From Planoprotostelium fungivorum (taxonomy: Eukaryota > Evosea > Variosea > Cavosteliida > Cavosteliaceae), in assembly GCA_003024175.1 (NCBI GenBank), contig MDYQ01000032.1:62001-126000 (forward strand): 64,000 nt of DNA. The letters run 5' to 3'. The notes under the pieces are model-generated. The model did no database searches and was not told the origin of the DNA. It saw only the letters and a program-made list of their open reading frames with translations. Position 1 is the stretch's first letter, and every line of letters begins with the position of its first letter. Both the position numbers and the translations under genes were made by a program. Positions 1 through 16,928 of the stretch are shown piece by piece.

Positions 1-2998
1 AAAACGAGGTGATTTCTCTTCCTATTCACTCTGTCTATACACATTCACATACTCAAAAACGATTCTGAAAACAATAAAATAGAATAAAATCAAGATCGTT
101 TTCGGCTGACCTGCGATAGCGCCTGTCCGAATTGAACAGCTTCACGGCACAGATGATCACCAAATTAGAATCTCAATTGGAGGGAAAGACTGGATCACTC
201 AAGCTCCACAAGGAACAATTGGAAGCCGACGTGGACTCCATAGAGGAAGTCCTCACTCTGGTGAGTGATGACGTCACATCACGTCATGATGACGTATGAC
301 AGGTGAAAACGAGGTTGAATCATCCGAGGAAGAGAGAATTCATCGAACGATCAGAGGAATTGATCAATGTCATTCACGAGGTAAGTAAAAGTATTTCTAT
401 CGATATGTAATATGTCGGTATAATCATTTACGTGTCCTCGAGCTTTTATTTATACATCATCAGACCTGTTCTAAATTATCCGCCCCCAAATCAGCCTATG
501 CTGTTCCCGCGCAATTCGACATGGACAACATCGTTCCTCCTTACGAATCCAAAGTCTTCAAGTTGAAGAACTACACAAAGTTAACCGACGAGGTGACCTC
601 AAATGCACTCTAAATGACACGAGAGATGACGTAAGCAAGGTGGTGTACAGTGATACCTTGATCAGTAATGGAATGACGTGGCGTCTCAAAATCTATCCCA
701 ACGGTAACGGATTAGCGAGGGGGAGTTACGTGTCTGTCTTCATGGAGCAGCTGAAGGGTTTGAGAGAGCCAGCCAAGTACGATTATAAGGTGAATCGCTG
801 AGTCGAATTGGGAGTCTTAATTCCGTCGACAGGTAGAAATGATCAACCACCGCAAACCCGATCAGAATGTGGTCAGGGAGTTTTCATCGGAATTTCAAGA
901 GGGGGAGTGCTGGGGGTACAATCGCTTCTATCAGATCGAGCAGATCCGGCAGGAGGGTGAGTCGTGAAAATTGAACGAAATCTCACCACCTCCAGGATTC
1001 ATCTCGGACGACAGTGACCAATGCGTAACGCTACGCTTTCACGTCAGACCACCTAATGTCTTTCAACTATGTAGAGATCAGCAGAGGCACATATTGAACA
1101 TGGAAGCAGAGAGGTAAGTCATCACCGCATGTCATCACACGTCATCACACGTCATCACATTGACACTCTTGACAGGGTACAATCGAACCAGAGAGAAGAA
1201 GAGTTGAAATCACAGGTGGAAGAACTGAATCGAATGTTGGCCATCAGCAATGCTCCCGTGTCCGACGTAAACACGGACAATGTCCCAACGGATCCCAACC
1301 TTACAAGACGTACCAGCCGTGCGTCCATGATTAGGGTGAGTCTTCCGAGAGATTTCATCTTACGTATCAATACTAAATCGTGAAGGACGACACACGAAGA
1401 CAGATGGCATTGTCCGATCCGAATATTTCGCGAAATCTCCAGCAGTTTCCGACACGTTCTGACGCCAACGGTGAGTTCGTTGTAGATGGAAGTTTCTGAG
1501 AAGATTCAGTCTACAACTTTGGGTCACCCACGGTTGCCATGCTTTACGGGGGAAATTTCATCCCTGTCTCAAACAACCCTACTTTTCAGAATTTCGGCTC
1601 TTTCTCTGACCCATCCAACCTTTTTTCCAATCTGAACATTAACTACCACAATCTCATGGGTCACTCCACCGTAGATGCTCCATCCCATTTTCCCAACATC
1701 GCTCCAGTACCCACCAAGCTACCCGGTGATCATCTACACCGTTGTAGACGAATCTCACGACAACAGGAGCGGACATTGCGAACAACTCGACGCCTTATGC
1801 ATCTCCCGCCGAGCATCCGTTCGTTCCACAGAACACCTCACCTGGTGACGTATGGTGACGTCATCATTCGTTGACGGGTCTCCAGGTCTCGAGATCTTAC
1901 AGTCCATCGGTGCCGTCCCCGACAGCCCTTCTCTCCTGGGTGAGTCTTCACGTCCATTCACGTCGAATCGCGGTAAGCTTACCGTGACCCAGCTGAGCCA
2001 CCCATCGTCGATCTCGAGAGAGATTCTGGCCCGTTGAAAACGACACCGGCCCTCGCTGGTATGTCCATCGAATGGTTAGAAGAGGAAGAAGAGAACACTG
2101 CAGAAGATCAGGGAGAGGAAAAGATGAACGGTGAAATAGAAGGACAGGCGGAAGAGTGGTCCGATCCCAACGAGTGAGCTACATCTTCACGTTCACACGG
2201 CTCATCACGGTGACAGTCACTTGCGGTTGTACGTACATCACGTACCGAATGATGTGGCAGAAGATGACCTCTTTTCCTTCTTGAATACTTCGATGTCAAA
2301 TCTCGGCATCAATCCACAGCACACCCAAGCCATCGTAGATAAGAGGAGCGAGGGAGGGAGGGGAGTTGTACTCGAATTCAGGAGACCGGAAGATGCGACG
2401 GCTGCCATGGCGATGGACGGTTTGAGGTTGAAGTCTTCTACCCTGGAGGTATCGTGGAGAATCTGTGGGAAGATCTGACGTGAGTTGTAGATCAGGAGAC
2501 CCAGGGGATACAGGGAGGATCACAATCAGGAGGAATCTCCCGAGGACGACGAGAGCAATCCGGACCATTCCATGAATTTTCTGATGGAGGGGACAGGTGA
2601 TGTGATGATGTGTGATGACGTCACTGATGGTGGTAGACAATGCAGCCGAGGGAACAGATTACGAGAGGTTCTCTCAAGTCGTAGACGATGACATGGATGA
2701 AGATGAAGAGTCATCTTCCGATGAGCAGAATGTTCCTGAAGACGCATGGAGGTGCAGATTCGTGTGAAGAAGAGAAACTGATTCTTTCAGATATCGATCA
2801 CAAGGTGACTTCGTCAACAACTACAAGACACCACCGGAGAGGAGTGCATCGAGGAGGAACAGTCAAGATCCATGCAGAGAAGAGGATTTCCAGAGAGATG
2901 TGAGTGCGATGATGATGGAGGATGAGACTGATGAGGGACAGGAGGGAGGGGATCAGGATCAGACGGAGGAATCAGATTTGAGTGACGGAGATCTGTAG
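1..2998 (+). CDS. TRIM37-like MATH protein with a C-terminal RRM (5' partial)
   Basis: The gene enters from the left edge and ends at TAG 2996-2998. Its exons encode a coiled-coil stretch (about 120-380) and then a MATH/TRAF domain (about 490-1090). That domain follows TRIM37 closely: FKLKNYTKL, SNGMTWRLKIYPNGNG, YVSVFMEQL, EGECWGYNRFYQIEQI and a closing PNVFQLCRDQQRHI. In the TRIM37 family a RING and B-box precede this, so they would lie outside the window. A low-complexity Asn/Ser/Pro region follows, then an RRM (about 2218-2460: RLYVHHVP as RNP2, GRGVVLEF as RNP1, AMAMDGL) resembling the first RRM of U2AF65. The tail is acidic. Reading phase is continuous across the short introns between MATH and RRM, with no intergenic gap. 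The likely role is ubiquitin ligase with an added RNA-binding or protein-binding module. The family call is strong; the single-transcript claim is inference. Confidence 0.75.
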
Positions 2999-3257
2999 AT
3001 ACGTGGCACGCCCAATTTTTTATCATAAATAGTTGAACCAATTAGGAATGAGACATTCGCCTGTTGACGCACATGTGATGCCACCGTGAAGAGAAGGATG
3101 GAAGGATACAGAAGGTGGCGAAATACAATCAGGTCCTGACGACAAGATCAGACTCGTAGAAAGAGACGAGGACATTATTGAATCAGTACATCAATGCAAA
3201 GTGACATCACCTGTATTCCATTGTGTTGCAGATGATTTCTGTGAAGTCTGATGTGTG

Positions 3258-3575
3258 CTATCAGGAGTCAGACCGACAAACGAACGAGAGATGTACGGCC
3301 AGTATTGCCTTCGGGCAGAAAACTGTATGTCCTCGGGTCGACCGCACAGAAGATGATACACGAAAGTGTTTGATTCTGGCCGGAGTGGAGACACCTTTCG
3401 AGGGACTCTACGAGGAAGGCGGGCGAGTGTCTGACGAGGCTGTGGTGTACGGAGTATGGCCGTACCCAGCCCAGGTAGAGCATCGGCGTTCTTTCTTCTT
3501 TGAGACAATCACCGACACATCGTGCACGAAGGTTCAAGTTTGAATAAATCGAACTGTATTCAATCTGTTTCTTTG
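3258..3575 (+). repeat. Dispersed repeat, copy A (3' part only)
   Basis: About 300 bases closely match the 3' ends of the copies near 31.0-31.3 kb and 49.8-50.1 kb. The match starts at a CAGGAGTCAGACCGAC block and ends at TGAATAAATCGAACTG, which contains AATAAA. Homology to the longer copies fades upstream of about 3258, so this copy is truncated. One base is missing relative to B and C (ACACCTTTC against ACACCCTTTC), so open frames differ between copies. I see no conserved protein. Confidence 0.8.
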
Positions 3576-3778
3576 TCTCTCTCTGTAGTCTTTGAACATG
3601 GTAATGAGATCGTCGATGCCTTTGAGGGCAGACGGTCTCTCTCTCTTGTGAAGCATAGAAGATTTAAGAGCTATGGATCCATCCCGTCGTGCGTCTGAGA
3701 TCCGTCGAATCCGACTCATGTCGCATAATAATACAAATACAACACAAATGTGTCGGTTGTCAATCGGGACATGAACAC

Positions 3779-3851
3779 ACCCGGTTAGCTCAGTTGGAAG
3801 AGCGACAGCCTTCTAAGCTGTAGGCCTTGGGTTCGAACCCCAAATCGGGTG
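3779..3851 (+). tRNA. tRNA-Arg (anticodon TCT)
   Basis: A complete cloverleaf of 73 bases without an intron. The acceptor stem ACCCGGT/ATCGGGT has seven pairs including one G-T, with discriminator G. The D-arm is GCTC/GAGC, the anticodon arm ACAGC-CTTCTAA-GCTGT gives anticodon TCT (reads AGA), and the T-arm TTGGG-TTCGAAC-CCCAA carries the standard B box. A T-run follows at 3858-3866. Confidence 0.97.
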
Positions 3852-3857
3852 GGATTC

Positions 3858-3866
3858 TTTTTTTTT
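3858..3866 (+). terminator. RNA polymerase III poly-T terminator
   Basis: Nine consecutive T residues start seven bases after the tRNA discriminator, the usual Pol III stop signal. Confidence 0.9.
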
Positions 3867-4001
3867 CTTACCCGCGGCGTTCGATGACGTCTAGGCGGAG
3901 ACAGAAGGTCTCATCCTGTCGCCTTTGTCAAATGCCAGAACAGTCTTGTTGCTTTTCACAGGGATCAGCTCCGACCGCCTTCATTTCACTGCCACAGCAA
4001 G

Positions 4002-4593
4002 ATGAACAAGACCTTAATCGTTCTCTCCTTGTTGGCCTGCGCCACCGCATGGACTCTCAAAGTCCAGAACAGAGTCGCCCCCTGCCCCGGTCGCAACTAC
4101 CCCACCATCAAGCTCTTCTACTCTGACTATGGACAACAAGACACCTGGCAGGGTGTGTGTATGATTCAACGAATCATCAGCGATGCATTCTGATGCAGAT
4201 TAGGACAAGACATCTGGGTCGACAGCTCTCGCATCGGATTCCTTGGTCTGGGCATCCAGGAGAACGGAATGTACTGCAGAAGGTAGAGAGAGACTGTCTT
4301 TCGAGACAGAGACTGAGTGTTGACAGCCACGGAAACGAGGGAGGCTGCATCAATCCTGATAACGCAGGAGCTCAGCTCGTTGTCAACCAAGGAAACTGTC
4401 ACTCTATCCAGTGGAACGATCCTTTCTACTGTGGACGTTACCCTCCCAATGCCAAGGGTGTCATCGATGTATGGATGGATGGACAATGGCCCAACTGTGT
4501 GTTTTGTATTCTAAAAGAGGTTATTGACGGTGAACAGGTGTCGCCACCTTCACCAGAAAGGGTAACGCCCCTGGCTGTGCCTCCTGGTGTTGA
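4002..4593 (+). CDS. Small secreted Cys-rich protein
   Basis: ATG 4002 opens a signal peptide (MNKTLIVLSLLACATAW). The mature part of about 130 residues begins TLKVQNRVAPCPGRNY and ends APGCASWC at TGA 4591-4593. Three introns restore one frame: about 4154-4208 (ending CAGATTAG), 4285-4330, and about 4499-4538. Visible blocks are WQGQDIWVDSSRIGFLGLG, QENGMYC, GGCINPDNAGAQLVVNQGN, DPFYCGRYPPN, WMDGQWPNC and KGNAPGC. The even cysteine count suggests disulfides outside the cell. AATAAA lies about 20 bases after the stop. I do not recognise the family. A close copy without the signal peptide forms the C-terminus of the next gene, with introns at matching places, so this is a duplicated module. 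Confidence 0.8.
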
Positions 4594-4912
4594 CTGTATT
4601 TTCTACGTAGAAACAAATAAAGACGCCTTTATTCTTCTGATCGCTTCACCTCATCTTTGATCATTCGACGAGAACATCTATAGATGAAGTCTAGCCGATT
4701 TACATAAGCACGTCTGTACAATGTCTGTTCGATGTCAACCCAACAAGCACCTGCACCTCTTCTATCTGTCTTGCCTCTGTTGAAGGATTCTCAGGCGTTT
4801 CTCTTCTAGATATGCTGTCGTAGTGAGTAAATGGAGTAGTTGCCAAAATTTCGCACGTCACCCTTCTGTCCTCTTATTCGGTTGTGGTGAGCCATTTCCG
4901 AACGCAGACGCT

Positions 4913-7712
4913 ATGAGAAAGCTCACCTTCTTGAGTCTCTTGAGTTTCTGCTTGTTTTTTGCTGGGGCGAAACCTTCGCAGCATGATAATGATGTCAAGA
5001 GGGCCGATTCACCCATCGATTGGAGAGACCGCAAAGTCTTAGGACAAGTGGGAGCTCAGGGACAATGCAATTCGGATTGGGCTTTCGCTCTATCCTCTGC
5101 CATGGCTTCGTGTATTGCAATCTCCATCTCGATTGACCCCATCGAACTCTCAAAACAACAACTTCAAGATTGTACGGCCGGCAGAAAGTGTCTGGGCTCA
5201 AGTGTCAGCGTGTCGGATGCCTTGGAATGGATCAGAACATCTGGACTATCAGTGGATCAAGATTATCCATACACCCAATCCGATGGGCAATGTCACAATA
5301 CGGCTTATCGTTGGTCATTCACGACGGTATCGACTGGATCTTCTGAAGATGAGATGTCCTCCTTGCTGGCTGCTGGACCCGTCATCGTGACATACAATGG
5401 TGGTGCCTTAGAGGTGACGTCATCTCAACTCTAAATCTGATCATGTGAATAGTCATACACGGGGGGCGTCATAAGCAACACCACCAACTCATCCTCCTCT
5501 ATTGTGGATTCCGTCGGTCTTTTAGTGGGCTGGTCGTCTGATTGCGGATCGAACAACACCCAATGTTGGATCATTCGAACCTCTAAAGGCTCCAATTGGG
5601 GAGAATCTGGACACTTTCGAGTCGAGAAGGGAAGAGGTCTCATGTCTTTGGGTGCAGCACACCAACCCCAAAAGTGTTACATCATGAGTCTCCCAGGGTC
5701 TTACGGCTATCTGGAAGCCGTGGACAGGTGAATAGGTCTTCTCATCTTCTAAATGATAGGTGTGATGTGTGATTCATGTTGACGTGATGATGCACAGGAT
5801 CGGTGGAGAGATGAACAACGACATCATCTATCCCTCCTTGAACAGTCCAGACTGCCAGAAGCTCTGCTACAGAGACTTCCAATGCAACGCCTGGGCTTTC
5901 GACACCTGCAACAACAAGTGAGTTCCAATCCACGTCCCAAATCGATCTCCCGCCATCTGACTCCACCCAGGTGCTATCTCAAATCGAAAGTTCCCGCCAC
6001 GACAACCATCGCCAGCTGCAGGATGAGTGGTGTCATCACAGCACCTCGTGTCACTTCCTACGATGGAGCGTACGGTCTGATAGAGAAGGGTGACAGGTAA
6101 GAAATGTCGACCTTAGAATGTCGACGAGACTGACGTGAGGTAGACCGGGATCAGATCTGGGTGATGCGATCGTGGCCTTATCTGCGGACGATTGTCAGGG
6201 TAGATGCTTCGGAACACCACAGTGCAATGCATGGTGACCTTCATCATCTTTACCTCTTTGATCATCATCTCACCATCATCATCATCTCACCATCATCATC
6301 ATCTCACCATCATCATCATCGCGGATCATCGCGATCACGACCTGTCGTTCACCTCCTGCAGGGCTTTCGACACTTGCGGTAATCTCTGCTGGATGAAAGG
6401 TTCTTCCGGTGCCCTCGACACATCCATCACCTGCAGAGCCAGTGGTGTCATCACTGCAAAGCGTAACGACCGTAACGGTCCGTACGGCCCGATGGAGTAC
6501 ACGGACCGTGTTGGAATCGATCTGACACAGACGACCGCCATCTCTGCCGAGGACTGTCAACTGCAATGCTTCAAGCATCCTCAGTGCCTCGTCTGGTCAT
6601 TCGAGAGCTGTGGGAAACGGTGAACGGATTTGGGACGGCGGGAAACTGAAATTGGGACCAGGTGCTGGCTGAAACAGAAGTCGAGTGGAACAGAGGTGCG
6701 TGGAAACGTGAATGGCGTGAAGGTGATTGACGATGAGTTCAGTCGAACAATTGTAGAATCAGTGGAACCATCACTTCTAAGAAGGGAGACAGGAACACCA
6801 ATTTGGGTCCCATCGAGTGGGTCGACAGGTGAGAGGCGTATTGCGTACGTAATGATGACGTCATACGACAGGCCCGGGGGAGATCTCAGTGGAAGTTGGA
6901 CGGCCAATTCAGCGGACGATTGTCAGAGTCAATGCAACAATCATCCTCAATGCACAGTGGTGAGTTCCATCTATTCAAAGATCATATATATACAAATATC
7001 TTTTATATCGAGACTGACGCGTTGTAGTGGGCGTACGATGCCTGCGGTAATCAATGCTGGTTGAAACAATCGACGACTGGCCCGGAGAATCGTAGCTGCA
7101 GACAGAGCGGTACGATCGCAGGCAAAAATGGTGGAAGTAGTGGTGGTACTAGTGGAGGAGGAGGCGGTGGATCTTTGTCTCTCAAAGTCCAGAACAGAGT
7201 CGCCCCCTGCCCCGGTCGCAATTACGCCACCATCAAGCTCTTCTTCACCGCCAACGCACAACAAGACATCTGGCAAGGTGGGATTGGAAGGATCGTACGT
7301 GATGCATTCTGACGCAGATCAGGACAAGACGTCGTGATCCCCAGCTCTCGCATCGGATTCCTTGGTCTGGGCATCCAGGAGAACGGAATGTACTGCAGAA
7401 GGTAGAGAGAGGTTTGTCTTTCGAGACAGAGACTGAGTGTTGACAGCCACGGAAACGAGGGAGGCTGCATCAATCCTGATAACGCAGGAGCTCAGCTCAT
7501 CGTCAACCAAGGAAACTGCCGATCGATCCAGTGGAACGATCCTTTCTACTGTGGACGTTACCCTCCGAATGCGAAAAATGTCATCGACATAGCTATGGAT
7601 GGACAATGGCCCAACTGTGTGTTTTGCATTTTAACGAAATTTTTGACGGTGAACAGGTGTTGTCACCCTAACCAGAAAGGGTAACGCCCCTGGCTGTGCC
7701 TCTTCGTGTTAG
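4913..7712 (+). CDS. Secreted papain-fold pseudoprotease with PAN/apple-like repeats and a Cys-rich C-terminal module
   Basis: ATG 4913 starts a signal peptide (MRKLTFLSLLSFCLFFAGA). Next comes a peptidase C1A (papain) fold: IDWRDRKVLGQVGAQGQC, then LSKQQLQDC, and finally CWIIRTSKGSNWGESGHFRV. The family's QGxCGSCWAF reads GQCNSDWAF, so the catalytic Cys is Asp. The catalytic His region reads VDSVGLLVGW and the Asn region RTSKGSNWG, so His and Asn are also gone. A non-enzymatic role such as binding is likely. Four PAN/apple-like repeats follow (about 5800-7110), each with DCQ..C...PQC and WAFDTCGN.CW-type blocks. After a Gly/Ser linker (about 7120-7172) comes a copy of the upstream secreted protein, ending at TAG 7710-7712. 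Exons of the third and fourth PAN repeats are less certain. Confidence 0.75.
6261..6320 (+). repeat. CATCATCATCTCAC minisatellite inside an intron
   Basis: Several units of a CATCATCATCTCAC-like word lie in tandem in the intron that splits the Trp codon of the second PAN repeat. CATCATC words recur in many introns here, so this looks like a local expansion. Confidence 0.7.
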
Positions 7713-7777
7713 CTGTATCTCACACAGTAACGAATAAACACGTCTTCACTCTTCTGATCATTTTACTTCATCGTCCT

Positions 7778-13215
<5,438 letters not shown>

Positions 13216-13480
13216 GATGTGGTGCGACAGCTTTGTCTCCCCTACCTGTCGGTTCGGTCGCTCGGGCTCCGGTTTTATTCTCGTTGTTTTCACTGCCTCC
13301 GCGGTACTCACGCTCCAGAACGTCTTCTGATCAAACCGTGTCTCACCCACTTGAATCTAAACCTTAGAGAAGCTGAAACGCTCTTCTTGTCATTTGTTGT
13401 AGTTGTTCAACTCGCAATTCGCATATGCTAAATTCTGCGATGCATGGCAAAAAGTGAAGAAGGCAGAGTGACACGGCAAG

Positions 13481-14240
13481 ATGAGCGACGAAGAGACCAC
13501 TAAAACTGCACCTGAACCAGTCAAAGTTCTAATTTGTCCAGGTTAGTATTAAATACGTTGCATATTATCCTCTTTTCTTTGATATCGATTGGATCAGATG
13601 ATGTGATATGATATCATGAATATTGATCAAGAATGGAACAGTATGCTCCCTCCCCGCCGAATATTGCGAGTTTGGACCCAGCTTCGATAAATGTAAGCCA
13701 TGGTTGATTGCAAATGCGGCACACCTCTACCCACATCTCGTCAACCCAGATGGTGAGAGAACAGACGGTAAAGAAGAAGCCGTACCAGCGAAACAGACTG
13801 GAAAGAAGAAGAAGGTGAATCAAATCTTCAATCACAATCCATTAAATCATGCAGGGATCATCAGAAGTTCCAAAAATCCTCGTCAAGGTCGAATCTCGAA
13901 ACAAGAAAAAGAGCACCACCACTATCATCGGTATGGAGAAGTTTGGTGAGACATCGTACACCCTCACGTCTGATTCGTCCAAGGCATCAAACTTCCCGAA
14001 GCATCGAAACTCATGGCAAAGAAGTTCTCGTGCGGCTGCTCCGTCGTGAAGAACAACATCTGCGAAGAGATCGTCATCCAAGGAGACTTTGCTGATGATC
14101 TACTGGACATGTTAAAAGACAAGTGGCAGGTGGGAGTGAAGATCAAATCGAAATCGAGTTGAGCGTCGTTGCAGATCAGCGCAGATGCCATCGAGGTGGA
14201 CAAGGCGAAGAAGAAGGACAAGGGAGCAGCTGCTCAATAA
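13481..14240 (+). CDS. DENR: Density-regulated protein (DENR), translation reinitiation factor
   Basis: Starts MSDEETTKTAPEPVKVLICP and ends KDKGAAAQ at TAA 14238-14240, which overlaps an AATAAA. Exon 2 carries the DENR zinc-binding motif VCSLPAEYCEFGPSFDKC. After a Lys-rich linker comes the C-terminal SUI1-like domain (KILVKVESRNKKKSTT, KLPEASKLMAKKFSCGCSV, EEIVIQGDFADDLLDMLKDKW). Family members pair with MCT-1 to recycle 40S subunits and promote reinitiation. The length, about 185-190 residues, matches the family (human 198). First intron 13542 to about 13639. It is divergent from the ABC transporter, whose start is about 265 bases upstream. Confidence 0.93.
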
Positions 14241-14366
14241 AACTGTATCGGTTTAATTTACTTCGAATGAATTGCAGATGTTCTCAATTCCTTTATCTCT
14301 GATCATACCTCCTGGTTCACGAATAAAAATAAATGTGATTAAATAACAAACGCTATTCACAAAACA

Positions 14367-14882
14367 ATGAGCGCCATTGAGACGGTTCGTCTTCAGATCA
14401 ACAAATTCACCGAGGAAGATGCACCCTTTATAATTCACATCTTGAATGATCCGGGCTTCATCAACAACATTGGCGACAGAGGTGTTAGAACAATCTCTGA
14501 CGCCAGAGATTACATCACCAAGAGAATCACATCCTTCTATCCATCAGGCTCTGGCATGCTCAAGATCACATTGAAAGATGGTGATATCGATATCGGCATG
14601 GTTGGCTTCGTGATCCGACCCGGATTAGAGGGTCCAGATCTGGGTTTCGCCTTGTTGAGCGAGTACACAAGAAGAGGTTATGCATTAGAGGCAGCCAGAG
14701 CACTGCTAGACTCCCCACGCGGAGTTCTGGAGGGAAAGAGACTGTTTGGGATCGTCAAGGAAGAGAACACCGCTTCGATAGGACTGCTGAAGAAGCTTGG
14801 ATTCGAGGATAAGGGCTATAGGACATTACCAGGAGCACAGGAGACACTCAAGCTATTTGAAGAAGTAAAAGACGTATCATGA
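14367..14882 (+). CDS. GNAT N-acetyltransferase, RimJ/RimL-like
   Basis: A single exon of 171 codons. The opening (ETVRLQINKFTEEDAPFIIHILND) is the usual start of RimJ/RimL-type GNATs. Next come a central strand (IGMVGFVIRP), then ALLSEYTRRGYALEAARALL, where RRGYALEA is the acetyl-CoA pyrophosphate-binding loop (canonical Q/RxxGxG/A). The C-terminal ENTASIGLLKKLGFEDKGY is also characteristic. It transfers acetyl from acetyl-CoA to an amine; the substrate is unknown. The lack of introns is unusual here and fits a gene acquired from bacteria, but that is only a hint. Confidence 0.9.
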   Translation: MSAIETVRLQINKFTEEDAPFIIHILNDPGFINNIGDRGVRTISDARDYITKRITSFYPSGSGMLKITLKDGDIDIGMVGFVIRPGLEGPDLGFALLSEYTRRGYALEAARALLDSPRGVLEGKRLFGIVKEENTASIGLLKKLGFEDKGYRTLPGAQETLKLFEEVKDVS

Positions 14883-15375
14883 TCGATGCACGATTCCATG
14901 CGTGTGACGGTGATGTTCAATTCCGTCAAGCTGGCACGTGTATAGTCGGAGAAGAGACAAACTTCATCAACCAGATCTGGTCAAGGCCACAGCCAGGGTC
15001 TCCACCACCTCCCCATCACACATCCCTGATCTCTCGGTAAGAGATCACCTACCCGTCCAAAGTATGTCCTCTGAGGAAGTGTGCAGGTTCTTGAGAACAA
15101 ATGGATCACCACTGGTGGCTTCGTCGCGGTCAACGTGGCCGTTCACAAGTGACATCACGTAGTAGGCCTTCTGTGATCGATGGATACCAACGAGGGAAGA
15201 AGTGGAGACACACGATTCTGACTGGGCCTCTCCTGATCCACCTATGTCTATAATTATGTTACAACTGTTGCTCCTATATCTTGTTCCTTTGCGTCTCCCT
15301 CGTTAAATCCACCGTTGAGTTCCGAGGTCTACCCATTTATCCGAGGAGCGGCAATTTTCCGCAGGAACGAAACAA

Positions 15376-15773
15376 ATGACCTGTACGGTTAGATTGCGAC
15401 ATTGTACGGTAGCTAACGTGACCACCTTATGACAGGGACCACAACAAATCTCAGCAATTCGGGGCTACAGAGCACACGAGATCGCGCAAGAGAGAGGCTA
15501 GAGTTCAACATGGAGATCCCTGACGACATCATCTTCAACAGATACACTAAGAACAAGGGCCGTAGCATGTGAGTGTCCCTGACGGTCAACAACAAGTTCT
15601 TAACACGCTCCAGTTCTCTCCTCTCTCAGTCTCCTCCGTCCTCCTCTAAGGATCTCTTGGCTGACCGCCGTGCCTCTGATGCAGCAGAAAATGCACGTCT
15701 CGGTAATGCGTTGGCTTTCTCCTCCGGCTTGAGCGGCACCGTCATCTACGACATCTGGGCCGCCAGAAAGTGA
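15376..15773 (+). CDS. Small unrecognised protein
   Basis: Three exons give about 91 residues: ATG 15376, introns about 15383-15435 and 15568-15614, stop TGA 15771-15773. The middle exon reads RERLEFNMEIPDDIIFNRYT and the last ADRRASDAAENARLGNALAF, ending in IWAARK. Phases agree across both introns, which supports coding. No domain is recognised. An alternative start is the in-frame ATG near 15510. A 3' AATAAA lies at 15947-15952. Confidence 0.5.
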
Positions 15774-16347
15774 ACGAACACAGAGAGACGAGTGGATCCA
15801 TCCAGATCCATATGTAGATAGCTCTGTAGAAATCAACAAACCCAAACAACAAACCAACGCCTATACTATACACCTCTATAAGTACCGTATCTCCTGTGGC
15901 GACATGTACATTACAGAAGAACACACGTCACAGAGATCCATGTCTGAATAAATACATACTGTATGTACTTTCTACTCCTTTTAACTCTACCACATTGAGA
16001 CTCCACCAACCGACAAACTTCCACATACACCGAACGATGCCAACACTACACCTCCTTTTCGGTACTAACACCACCATCGCATCAAGAGCACACAACACTC
16101 CCCCGAATACTATTATTGTATCAAGGATGATTGACCAACCAGCTCGATGTCAAAACTCCCGCGCAATTTGAGGGCGACACATCAACCGTTTCAATCATGA
16201 CCTCACAACATAGGCCCTCATCATTGTCACAAGGTCCTTTGTGCACAGAGCTGAGTCACCACCAACGCATGCTGCTCTGGTCGACATTGATTTATCCGGC
16301 ATCTCATCCGGGTAAATTGCATCACATCAACACAGACAGCATTTCAG
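15774..16347. other. Intergenic region
   Basis: 574 bases. It holds the AATAAA at 15947-15952 with a small palindrome just after (ACATACTGTATGT). Nothing else is supportable. Confidence 0.5.
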
Positions 16348-16928
16348 ATGAGTACAACTGTCAAGCAGAGAAAAGAGACTCCCTCTTCTTTCCCTTCCAC
16401 GGGTGGTCACTCTCTCAAACCTCAAGAGAAGAAATCATCTCTGAGTCAGATCTTGGTGATTGGACTCGTCGCGACTCTCGTTCTCGCTGCTGTAGGAGGA
16501 CTGGGCTACTACTGGTCGATTCAACCCAAATATTTCACACCTCAAGAGCTCTCCTACTATAATGGCGAGAATGGAGCACCCATCTACCTCGCAGTGAAGG
16601 GAAGAGTATACGATGTGTCCATAGCACCAAAGAACTATGGACCAGGTGATTCGATGCACGATCGATACAGAGAGATGCTGACATGATACAGGTGGCGGTT
16701 ATCACGGATTCGCAGGAAAAGATGCCACTCGTGCCTTCCTCGACCTCTGCTTCTCTGAGGAGTGTCTCTCGAAAGGTCTTGACGACTTGACCAAGGAACA
16801 GGTTTGAATTCATCTCATGCGAAACACATCTGTTCTGATGATCTCTTCAGATGGCTGACATCGACCATTGGGCCTCTTTCTACGAGGATTCTCCCAAATA
16901 CCCCTTCATCGGTTACGTCAAGAAATAA
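16348..16928 (+). CDS. Membrane-anchored cytochrome-b5-like heme/steroid-binding protein (MAPR type)
   Basis: Starts MSTTVKQRKETPSS. A single membrane helix (LVIGLVATLVLAAVGGLGYYW) follows. Then comes a cytochrome-b5-like domain of the MAPR/PGRMC/neudesin kind: YFTPQELSYYNGENGAPIYL, AVKGRVYDVS, PGGGYHGFAGKDATRAFL, and a closing DHWASFYEDSPKYPFIGYV. Introns lie at 16646-16691 and about 16803-16851; the stop is TAA 16926-16928. Family members bind heme through Tyr and support P450s and sterol metabolism at the ER. Length (about 160) and order fit PGRMC. The in-frame ATG preceding a clean TM helix fixes the start. Confidence 0.88.

Noticed and set aside
3534-3719. 61-codon minus-strand frame (MSRIRRISDARRDG...) between repeat A and the tRNA
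   Set aside because: Short, no motif, no splice or polyadenylation context; could be a small gene but I cannot support it.
6261-6320. Possible CRISPR-like array or His-tag-like coding repeat (CATCATCAT)
   Set aside because: Lies within an intron with good splice sites, is a simple repeat without spacers, and such words recur in many introns.
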